A stretch of 64,000 nt of DNA, taken from Phallus indusiatus (Eukaryota; Basidiomycota; Agaricomycetes; Phallales; Phallaceae). The stretch spans positions 175,866 through 239,865 of the forward strand of contig JAQFWX010000056.1 of NCBI GenBank assembly GCA_027605045.1, in the 5' to 3' direction. The notes under the pieces are model-generated. The model made no database searches, was not told the DNA's origin, and saw nothing but the letters and a program-made list of their open reading frames with translations. Positions 47,101 to 57,600 of the stretch are shown here, piece by piece. The number at the start of each line of letters is the position of its first letter. Position 1 is the stretch's first letter. The position numbers and the translations under genes are program-made.

Positions 47101-50100
47101 CTTGTTTAAATGTTTATCATTTGTCTTACGATTGTTTTATAGATTTGGTTATGTTCCGCACGTGTAGTCCTACCCTTCACCCTGATCTCACCTGCCGCAC
47201 ACTCTGGATGATGTTTTCATGTCTCGGACGTAAGTCTTTTGAACGCTTTAACCCCACTTGATACTTTCTTGCTTACAATTTAGTTTATTCACTAGATGTT
47301 TCCTTGTGATCAAGTCCCCCAAGTTTGGCAGCGCTCTCTTGGCCGTCGACACGCTTGGGTCTAGGGTATTTGATCCCATGGTTGATCTTGGTTTTTTTTT
47401 ACAAGTGCGTTATCATTATTATGATGCCTTTTTTTCCTTCGTTCAAATATTTGTTTTATTAAGACTACTCGCCGGCCTTTCAGATTGGTCCTGCCACCTA
47501 CACGTCGCCCTCGCCCTCACTTTACATTAAACCAAGTATCTTTCATCGTTTATCTCGTCGATATATATCTTAATTCATGTTGTCTAGCTTGTTTTTTTCG
47601 GCTTTTAATTCATCCTCTCGCCTGGAACTTTTCGCGGTTTTGTTTTTCAAGCCGCCACACGTCGTTGTCTGGCACCACCATTCATTATTGTCATAAAACG
47701 AAAACGTGTATACCTGCTCAATCATATCAACGTACGCCATCGTTTAGCATGTCAATCAAGTTACCTTTCTCTAATTCTCTTCTTCGTTATGTTGTTCGTA
47801 GTCCATCCTTTACACGAAGTAAAACCGGGCTCTGTATTCTGCCGCTCTGCGTAAGTCCATTTGATTGTATTGATCAGACTGACGTAACAGGTTATCATTG
47901 TTCTATATAGCTGTCGTTTTCATCCTCCGCTTCCCTCTATACCACCGCCACCTTCATATCCTTGACCACGCACACTGACTCGGTTTTACAAGCTATCGTG
48001 AGACTTTCCTTTTAATGTCTCGTCGTAGAAACCGTGCTTATTTTATAATAATACTATACCCGTTCATAGGTGTAACTGAACGTAATGTTGAATGACCGAT
48101 CGCGCCCAGTTTAACCCGGCCCATTGCCTGTCGATTGTTAGTAAGCCTTCTATTTCTTCTTTCGTCTAGCATGATCTAACCAGTTCATTGTCTTTGCGTC
48201 GTTAACAGTCTGTCTCTCTCTAACTCTCTACACCAAAGTTGGATAACTATGCGCTCATGGGCGGTGGGACAATTCTTTCGCTTTTTCAAAGAAGTGCGTA
48301 GGATTATTTTCTTTTATTTCAAGTAACGTTGTCTACATCTCATTCTATACCTTTCCTTTTCATTGAAGCAGGCACGCTATTACCGTGCCGTCAACGTCTG
48401 TCTCCACATCCCGCCAATGCACAATACACCAGTAAGATCGTTTTACAAGTGCTTTATTTTCCATCGATGATTTTCTAATTATATCTCTCTCATCAACAAG
48501 TTTCAACCGTGTCAATTGTAACAGACCGTTAACCAACGCCATCATCACATACGCCACCATCCACCGACATCTACCGACATCCACAGCCATCTAACTGCTA
48601 CGGGAAGTACTGTACGTCCTCTTTTAAACTTATTTCGTTTTATCAATGGCTTACTCAGGTTTCAAAAGGTCGTGATAATCTCTTATTCGCTACCTCCAAT
48701 GCCTGTAGTGGTGTCTATGTTGCGCACGCCGCTGTTCTATTTACATGAAACGCCCTCCTAGTCCCACCACCGGCCACCCTCGAAGAAAACCTCCATCATA
48801 AAGCTTAAATTCTGTTTGTACCATCCGTTTGCGGTTTAGCTCGATTACGCAAAATTTCCCGGATCATCCAGAGACCTTGCAACTTGTTAGAGGTTAGCGT
48901 GATTTCTTTCTACAATATTCTTCCTTTTTTCTTGTCTCCTCGCGCTGTTTTCACTCTTCGCTTACTTTACCATCATTTACTGTAGCCTCTCCAAGCCTCC
49001 AAACACAGGTCGCGGAGCGTTGTCCCTAATGCTATCCCATTATCGCACTGATGCGGCCCGCCACCATTGGTCATGACAATGTTCCGTAAGTCATTCCTCT
49101 CCTATTCAACGTTCCTCTATGGGCTAAGACATGTAATTTTTATCCAAAAGTGTCTGCGTGTCAACATCCAGCCCGTAGTCTGCCCGCTCAGGTCACCAAC
49201 TTGGAGACACGGTGCGACAAACGGAGAGTATGTGTCAGGCGTTTCTTATTGACAAGGTAAACCGCTGTCTTTTCTTTTTCTTTTTATATGTAAATTGACG
49301 TCGACTTTAGCTCATGCTGTTCGTGTCAAACCCTCAATCCGTCACACACCGTGCCACCACCACCTTATCATTGCCAAGTACACCCACCCGCTATCGTCGT
49401 CCTTCCTTCCTTTCGGCGCTTTAATATAACAGTATGTTGTTTGTCCTTCTTTTTTTATTTTATTTGACATTGGTTAGCGCGTGCTTTTTGGCTGCCGGTC
49501 TCGACGTCTTACACTTTTTCACCACTATCTCAATGGTACGTTACCTGTCGTTTCATTCAACCTACGCTCGATCTAACAAAAGTCTAATTTACTTCGTTGT
49601 TAGACTCTTTTCTTTGACCTATATGGAGCCGGTGCTACGGTAGTATTAATGGATGGGTGGGATGGATGTTATGTTATTGAGGACGTTATTCGGTTAACGG
49701 TGTGCCGTCTGTCTTTTTCAGTAATCTAACAATGGTTAACGTTTCGTTAAAGAATAGATTCCTTCTTCATTTGCCAATGTTCCAACATGGAGTGACCGGC
49801 GCCATGTATACTCTCGCCTCCTCTAATATCATCAGTCGCCATCGTAATTCCAAATAACAACTCTGTCCGTGCCCGTATTTTTTATCCTACACGGTCGACC
49901 TTAATCTTTTTCAATAGGTTTAACAAAGACGGTTGTATTTAATATATCGTCGCCTTTATGCCGGCTACCCACGCCTGACTTACCGTAAGTCTAAACGTCG
50001 TTTACATTTCCTCCTAGTATGTCTGATTATGATTATATCTCATAGTCATTCTAATGCGTTTAATAATGCGCTTGACTGTCTCACTGTCAAGGTCGTCGGA

Positions 50101-50704
50101 ATAACATATATTGACGTCGTCTATTACCTGGCTAGATTTGAGGTAAGTATCGCTCAATATACACACCGCTTTATTCACTAATTATAATTAATTCATAGTT
50201 CTCGTCTATGCCTTGGTTGTCAAATGTCTCTAGTACGCAGTTCTGTCTGCTTTTGACACGAAATTGGTTTACTTCCATCCCCCTGGTTTGAGACCCACAG
50301 GGGCCTTGCTGGGTAGCGAACCATGTATTTTATTGTGCATCCAGTCGATTCTCGGTTACTCCGAGTCTAATGACAGTCGATGCTTGATGTATAAGGTAAA
50401 TATATCTATTCTCCTGCTTTCAAAGACACGATATTAACTGGTTTTTATCCTCGTTCGTCCGTGTTACGTAATCCAGGCAAGCCTTCTCGTCTCTTTCGTA
50501 TATTTGTCTGATTTTTCTGAAGCCATTTCTATTGTCATTTATTAGTCGACATATTATCTTTTCCGTATTATATTTTAACTTGAATATTACTTTTTGCAAA
50601 CTCTACTGTCCCCGTTCGATTAGTGAGACTCCTGTCATTATGTAAACAAGCAGCCCTTTCCACACACCAACATCATCGACCGAGTTTATCCGCTACTATC
50701 CACA

Positions 50705-52435
50705 ATGGTATCTGCGGTCCTTAAGATTAAAGACTTCGTCAAGACGATTGCCAAGGACATCAGTACAGATCTATTGCTGCAGTACGTTGTTTAATCATCC
50801 GTTTCTGTCCTTTTCTCACTCGCTCCAGACTCACTCATTTGAAATCATCCGCGTCCACGGAAAGCATCCTTTCTCTTGATGGAGAAACACCGATCAATCC
50901 CCTGGCACAGATCAGTAGGTCTTTTACACTCTATTTTTGACTGCTCATGTTTGTTTTTCACGGTCAGATTACGGCGCATGGAATCATAATAAGATTCCCT
51001 CTCTGGAGGTTCATCTCAAGTCCCGACACGAGTCTCTTGTTAACGTCAGGGAAGATTGCCCGTGGTGCAATCGATACTATTTCGATTGGTTGATGGACCA
51101 TGGCATCTTGGATTTCATTGAGAATATTGACCACGAAACGTATCCGACTCCAGGTAAGTCGCTTCGTCCACCCGTTTTGCTTGTAATCGATCTTTATTTC
51201 AGTCTCTGCCACTCTTCCCAAATTCACGCTCGATACGGAGAAAACGCAGCCTAATCCTTTCAAGTTATTTACCGGCAGTAAATTGTCAGCGAAACAACAG
51301 CGAAACCGCGAATACCATAGGGAAACCAAAGCGAGCCATTACAAGGAGAGGTCTATTAAGAATTTGGGTCATATACAGGAGAAATCTGGTGCGTTGTCTA
51401 TTTTCACAATTGAAAACTAATCAATCTCTTCGTAGTCGTCGAAGTTGCCGACTATGTTGATCATCACCAATTCGCGAAGTTACCAAAATCTCAGGATGCC
51501 GCTCGGGCTTGGATTATGAACAACACGCTATATAATCCGGAAGACCTCGATACGTATCCCATCGACAATAATCTATTCGTCCTCCCTTCGGCTCAGTATA
51601 TGCGCGGCCCTGATTTCCCGAAATATCTCATCATGCGCTTCGACGAAGTCATACCGAAGGACATAAACGACAAACTCTGGTCGAAGTGGTGTGAGATGCG
51701 CAAAACTCTACGCCGTTTCGAACAAGACCAAAATACCCGCGATGTGGAGCCGCAGCTTCACGCAGGCATGTGGGCCCATTACCGCGACCATGAATATGTT
51801 ATCTCCGATACGTACAAGCAATCCCCAGAGGCCAAAGCTCACCTCAAAGAATTTCTCGCTATTCTGCGGGACAACGTAGTCCCTAGGATCTGGGCCCTTT
51901 TGCGACGTCACGATCCCGACACGTTCAAAAGGCACATGCAGTGAGTTTAGGGCTTTTTATTTGTTTATTTTCTTATCATACATTTAGTGTTCGAGATACG
52001 TTAGCTAAGAAGGCGGGTTTTATGAGCGACATGTCCGATTTCCCTTGGATTGACTTTGGTGGCGCGTTTTACGCAATGGCCATCAAGGACGGCGGTTCGC
52101 AGAAAATCCACCTGGATTGGATGGACCATTCAGGTACGTATGCGTGGATCCTCAATATCGGTCCAAGCTGGAAAGGAGGCGACCTTTGTTTCCCTCAACT
52201 GGGAAAACGTGTCCCGACCCGCCCTGGGCAAGTAATCGCGTTTCAAGGTAGATATCTGGCACACTGCGCCTCCCCTACCTTGGGAGATCGCCTCGTCATC
52301 ACTTGTTTTTCTGACCGATCCCTTATGGGACGTGCTTTGGCCACATTTAAATCTCTCATCCCCAGGAAACGATCCAGAAACCCCGATGCGACGAGGAAGC
52401 GTGCAAAGAGAGGCCGCAAAAATACGGAAGCTTAG
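50705..52435 (+). CDS. 2-oxoglutarate/Fe(II) dioxygenase, TET/JBP-like by motif
   Basis: Predicted non-heme iron dioxygenase. Six exons (50705-50781, 50829-50914, 50968-51153, 51203-51388, 51436-51940, 51988-52435) join in frame to 495 aa. The catalytic core is in the last exon: HxD as IHLDWMD (His codon 52109, Asp codon 52115), a GG turn in SWKGGDLCFPQLGKRV, the distal iron His in YLAHCAS (codon 52262) and the 2OG-binding Arg in GDRLVITCFSD (codon 52289). The tail is basic (RKRSRNPDATRKRAKRGRKN), fitting nuclear localisation or DNA binding. This layout resembles the lineage-expanded fungal TET/JBP family that oxidises 5-methylcytosine, but a generic prolyl-hydroxylase-like fold cannot be excluded. 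A CPWC motif in exon 3 may bind zinc. Start choice: the first ATG preserving the exon-1 frame. It lies between the intron-like tract and the telomere-linked helicase, same strand. Confidence 0.75.
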
Positions 52436-54641
52436 TTTCTTAGACTTTTTTTTTGAAATCGCTAAATGAATTTCTGTGTTCTTTGATTTTGTTCGTTAAT
52501 AAATATGATCTATGCCTTCGTTCATCCCTCTGTTGACACGGCGTTTACGTCTGCACGCGTTCTTTTCCACCACCACCATCATTGCACAAGGGGCACCACT
52601 TTACACGAAAACTCGGTAATCCAACAACTGTAAGCCTTATTCTTTTACCTTTCATTCATGCGTTTTGAACGTTTTCCAAGGGGTTTTCACAATGTAATAC
52701 CGGTCCATTCAAAAATCCGCTTTCAAACGGTGTTATCATCGTTCTGACTCGATATAGGGTTGACTGAAAACGCCGTGCCCATGAGAACGTGAAAGGCCAG
52801 AGACTTATCGAAGTAAAACCGGCACTTTCGGATTGCTGTATGACGGTATGAGCCCCTGGTCGCCCTGTTTTTTTTACTAATCTTCATTTTTTAGATCTAT
52901 TCAGCGTCAATACCAGATAAAAGCCCCATACTCGCTGGCAAAGATTTACTCCCCCATCGCTCTGACTATCTGCCTGTCTTTTTATATCCATTGAACGCTT
53001 TACTTGTCGTAAGTAGTCAACGTTCATATCTTACACGCTCATCTCGATCTGAAAATTCAGGCAATGGACACATCGCCCCGCACTTTCACAACCACACCTG
53101 CTCCTGGTGTTCCATCTATCGTGTGGGTAAAGGACAATAAACTCTTTTCTACCACTGCCTGTGGACCGGGTGTCGATTTGACACTGCCAAACCTGATCAT
53201 CACAGAGCGAGAGCCTCCCATTACCCACCATTACCTTAAATCGCATTATATTGCTGCACAGAACGTCTCTGTAAAAAAAACGGGCAAGTCAGCCCACCCC
53301 AAATCGTGGCTTTTGGATATAAAAAAATTCCTATGCTGTAATGCTAAATAGTTTTTGTTTTTTTTAAAAATGTTTATTGTATGACAATTATTATGTGGAG
53401 TGAATGAGTGACGTGTGACATGCGCCTGTGCTTTTGACTAGATACCTCAACGTAACTCGCATCTTACCTCCCAACCTCTGCATACCCGATATCCATATAT
53501 CGAAACGATCGGTTTGTTCGAATAATTTATTCTTATCGGTTGGTTACTGATATGTATGTATGTATGTTCAGTTTAGATCGCTTCCAAATCGATTGAGGGT
53601 TTACGGCAGTCTTAGCTGTGGCCGCAGACTGAAAAGATCTTCATCTCGATTGTTCCTGTATCACCATAAGTTTTTCAAACAGTACGGTTCACATTTCATT
53701 CCCATATCATTTCCGCAGTACTGACAACGCCGACATTATATTCAGGCAACACAAACAATCGGATCCAGCGTTGTCGTCGTGATCGACATCCACACGGTCA
53801 TACACATTTCGTAACCACTCTATTATTTCCTTTATCAATAAACTCCGTTCACTCCCACACCTTGAATCCGTCCGGTTTGAGACCCACAGGGGCCTTGCTG
53901 GATATAGTCCTACTGTCACAACGGAGAGTTCAATTGCCCAGTCGACTCGCTGGTAACACAGAGTTTAACGACAGTTGACACATTAGAACTCTCCATCGGA
54001 ACCTTTGGAAAACGCGGTCAGGGCAGGTCACTCTGGAGTTTTTTTCATTCTTTGTCATATCCGGCGGACTACCCGACTTCTTCGATCGTAACTGCAATCG
54101 GCCTCCCACATATTCATATCCAATCGACTGGTACGCTGGACTCTCACACTTTGGTGTATATTCGTATGCTAATCTCATCTAGCCCTCGAACGTTCTTCTT
54201 TCCATATCAACCATCATCCCCTGGCCGTGGAGCTTCATATTAATCACGCAAACCAAGACGATACCGAGGACGTTGTCCTGATAACGGAAAAAGATGCTTT
54301 GTAAGTCCATCCCAAAATATATAAATATGACCAGCACAGACTCACCAAGTCGTTCAAAAATCACCCTTTGATCACGCTCTCAGTATAAACTTTGCGCACT
54401 ATCTCTGCTGAAACTCTGTTAACCTTTTCATACCCTTCCCTTCTTTATTGCTCTGCTTGAAACCGTACACCGTATCGTCTTTTACGCTCCACTCTGTAAG
54501 ATCACTTTTTCCCTCCAATTATTCTTACACGCTGATCCCCGATACTAGTCTGACTGACCACGGGAAACCTTAAAACGTGAGTTTATATTTTTCATTTATA
54601 ACGGCCTTACACTAAAATATATCTTTTTCAAGTCATTCCTC
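52436..54641 (+). other. Subtelomeric spacer with intron-like modules
   Basis: About 2.2 kb of the same style as the 35-50 kb tract: pyrimidine-rich, with GTAAG...YAG segments. A 95-codon open stretch at 53064-53351 beginning MDTSPRTFTTTPAPGVPSIV follows an acceptor-like AAATTCAG, but I recognise nothing in it. The stretch TTTGAGACCCACAGGGGCCT at about 53876 repeats one at about 50289, a direct link between this spacer and the larger tract. A 5' exon or UTR intron of the helicase gene may lie at its right end (donor-like GTGAGT near 54579, acceptor just before 54632). Confidence 0.45.
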
Positions 54642-57600
54642 ATGTCTGGTGCCACTCAGGATGTCGAATTCATCGACAATGATACCCTTCTTAACGTGTC
54701 TTCTCAGACGGTCGGACCCAACGAGACATTTCAAGATGCGGCGCTCTCTGCCTTCGGTTATTTCATTCATATCCCCAGTCATCTCTTGATTTGTACAGCC
54801 TGCCATCGTGCCGTTCTGCCCTCTATCGCTGCAGCACATGCCAACAACCACCAAGTTCCGAAATTCAAAACGGCGCGACTCTCCCCCTATGTCGAGCAGT
54901 ACGAGCTTTTCACCGCTGGAAAGCAGTTTGAGGCATGGGCAAAGAAGCAAGACCCGTTGTACGCGATACCCAAGCTTACCCTTATGCGCGGTTATGTCTG
55001 CCATCGATGCAAATATTGTTCGACCAATCTCGGTTCTATCAAAACGCATTTCGCCACTGTTCATAAAAAACATCGTGTGCAGGTGACTCCAGCCTGGTTA
55101 CAAAAGATCTGGTTGCGTAGCCAATACGACAAATGGTTCGCAGTCATTCGCCGCTCTGAGACACCGATGGCTACCACTACCATGGACGGTTGGAGGGCTT
55201 TGAGAGAGGCTTTGCCTACGATACCCGATGCCACGCCTGCCTCGCAGGAGATCCCTCCTTGGTTGAAGAGGCTTCGATGGGCCGACATTGTCAAAGACTT
55301 GGATGCCATAGACATCGCCAATGTCATTAGTGATGCTGGCGAATACGTTGTTTACAAGACTTTATGCGCCGGATTGGTTCGTTACGCTGATCGTGCAATG
55401 GAATATATCTATCTCGTGCCCCCTTCTATTCGTCAAGCTCTAGGTTCTCCTACGCTGTAGGTTTCTTTCATTTCCCCTAAAAAAACCGTGTTTACTAATA
55501 TTCTATTCTTAATAGCGAGATACGCGGACGCTCTTTTAATCCCCCTGAAAAAGATGATACCATCGCTCGTTACACGGCTCTCGTCGCTCTCTTGATCACC
55601 ACCCAACGTCGTATTCAAATCATGTCGGATCCACCTTTCACATCACTTCTCAATGCGGAACAAGATACCAGTATAATCGATCTTTTCAAGTTCCTTACCG
55701 CTTACGAGGACCCAAGCGTAAACATGAACGACGACGACGACGAAGACAGGGATCAGTTTCTCATCCTCGTGCACGATACCTTGATCAAACTCTTCGTTCA
55801 TCAATTCCTCCGAACCAATGTGACATCAATCAAGATCCCGTGATGATGTTCATAATCTTACACAACCGTCTCGCCAACGGGTCTTTCAGGAAGCCTGGAG
55901 AGATTACAGGCCACTTTGCCGCCATATCTTGGGTCGCCCGATGTGCCGTATTAACTGAGATTTACTTGAGAAAGATGAAAAGTAATGGTACTGTCGACTA
56001 TCATAGGTGTGTTTTTATCCTCAATGTCGCATCACATCGTTCTCAGAAGTTTAAATTAGCGTTCTGAACCAACTTCGTCCCTTGATCATTCAAGGTGCTT
56101 CTTCGCCCCTTGGAAATATGTATAGCAGCTGGGGCGAGTTTAATCCCATACGTGGTCATGAAGTCGCTCTTTCCAATTTCATGTTTACCGACCGTCAGTG
56201 TCTCCATTTCGTCTACCAAGGATCTCCCGGCAGTGTCGAGGGCATGCGCACACTCGTTCATGATTGTGTCGATCGCGGTCAATCAATCCTTGATAACGTT
56301 CTTCTATTCGAGCTAGATCTTAACCAGGAACTTCCTGCTGCTATTTACGATGACCCCCAAAACACGGACGTGGGCTATTCCTTTCTTAGTGATCCCCGCA
56401 ATGCCTTCGAAGATGGTGCCGATCGTGTTATTGAAGCTCTCGCTTCATCCCCCATCCCCAATCTTCGCAACTACTTTATGTACTCGGTTGACGGCACTTG
56501 GGTCATGAACTCGGCCAACTGTTGGCGATGGCTGGAATCTTGTCAAGAATTTCTAGGTTATCTTCTGATCTATAGCCACATGACGCACGGCCAGCCGACT
56601 CGAGGTACCGAAATGCTGGCAACAACGTTTGAGAACATGCCCAACTACCCTCGCACCCTCATCTTTGTCGGAAACGAAGCTGTAAATGCGTTGCCTGCTC
56701 TCAAGACCGAAAGTCTCACGGGACGTCGCGTTATTACACCACACTGGCTCCCTCCTGTCGCCACCCGACAATTGTACACCTACCTTCGTTACGTACGCCC
56801 ACTCGAACGTATTCTCATCGCTCGGCTGGTCGAAGACGATGATATCGTTGCCAATTACTCCAAATATCTGTGGACCGGGCCCAATGGACGGTGGGACTCA
56901 CCCAAGATGAGTCAGCTCTTGCTCAACAGCACCCGCAAATTCCTTGGTTGGCAATCTGGTTTCGGTATTGCCTCTATGCGTCAAATCTTGATCGGTTTAT
57001 ACTTTCGCCACTGCAATTCTCCATATTCCGAAAACGAGTTCAGGACGGCTGAAGAGTCCTTTATGGAGGGTATCGGTGATCGTCAGGCGAACCATTCGAC
57101 TGCCATCGCGCGAGCCCATTACGCCATCGAACCGAGTGAACTGGGTTCCGTTCCTAGTGCTGTTGTACGTGCCTGTCGTCTGGTGAGTATCCCGTATTTT
57201 CCACGATCTTCTTGTGACACTGAGAACGGTTTCGATTCTAGTTTTCCTCGCTCGTGCACAACTTTTGGGTTGTAGGACACGAAACAGCCTCTCCTGGACC
57301 AGCTCCGTATCCGGGATCACCTTCTGAAAGAGGAGCTTCCGAGGCCGTCATTCGAGGCGTCGTGCGCAACGAATTCCACTCTTTTAGAGAAGACTTTACG
57401 ATGTCTCTCCAGGACATGCAGGTCTTGTTACTGAAGTCTTTGCAAACATCGATGGCAGAAACGGGCAATGCCATACTCAAAACGTTGCGCGAGGACCGTA
57501 TGCCTGTATCGATCCCTCCAGTCGACGACTACCCCGATAGTACCTTGTTGCAAGACCTTTTCAGGTTCGACTCCAATATGACCGAATTCAAATCGGACGA

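Larger units (their letters stand above)
34950..50650 (+). other. ORF-poor tract of repeated intron-like modules
   Basis: About 15.7 kb without a sustained ORF. The plus strand is strongly pyrimidine-rich. It is punctuated by dozens of segments of 45-80 nt that look like introns of this genome: GTACGT/GTAAGT/GTACGC donor, T/C-rich body with TTTCTTTC runs, then TAG or CAG. Examples start at about 35929, 40978, 41370, 41488, 41986 and 46192. Between them lie stretches of 40-150 nt with stops in the frames I tried. Diverged copies recur: 35.66-35.93 with 41.71-41.99 kb, 36.57-36.90 with 46.53-46.91 kb, 42.32-42.54 with 48.06-48.30 kb, 40.33-40.64 with 44.15-44.36 kb, and 46.01-46.15 with 49.22-49.38 kb. 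This could be decayed copies of intron-rich subtelomeric genes or a spliced non-coding transcript. No protein is supported. Confidence 0.6.

Noticed and set aside
34950..50650. Retrotransposon or LTR remnants in the ORF-poor tract
   Set aside because: No reverse-transcriptase, integrase or protease motif, no primer-binding site and no long terminal direct repeats were seen; the repeats are short and intron-like.
46000..50700. Possible KDZ-type transposon carrying the dioxygenase gene
   Set aside because: TET/JBP genes in fungi can travel with KDZ transposons, but no KDZ transposase motif or terminal repeat was seen around 50.7-52.4 kb.
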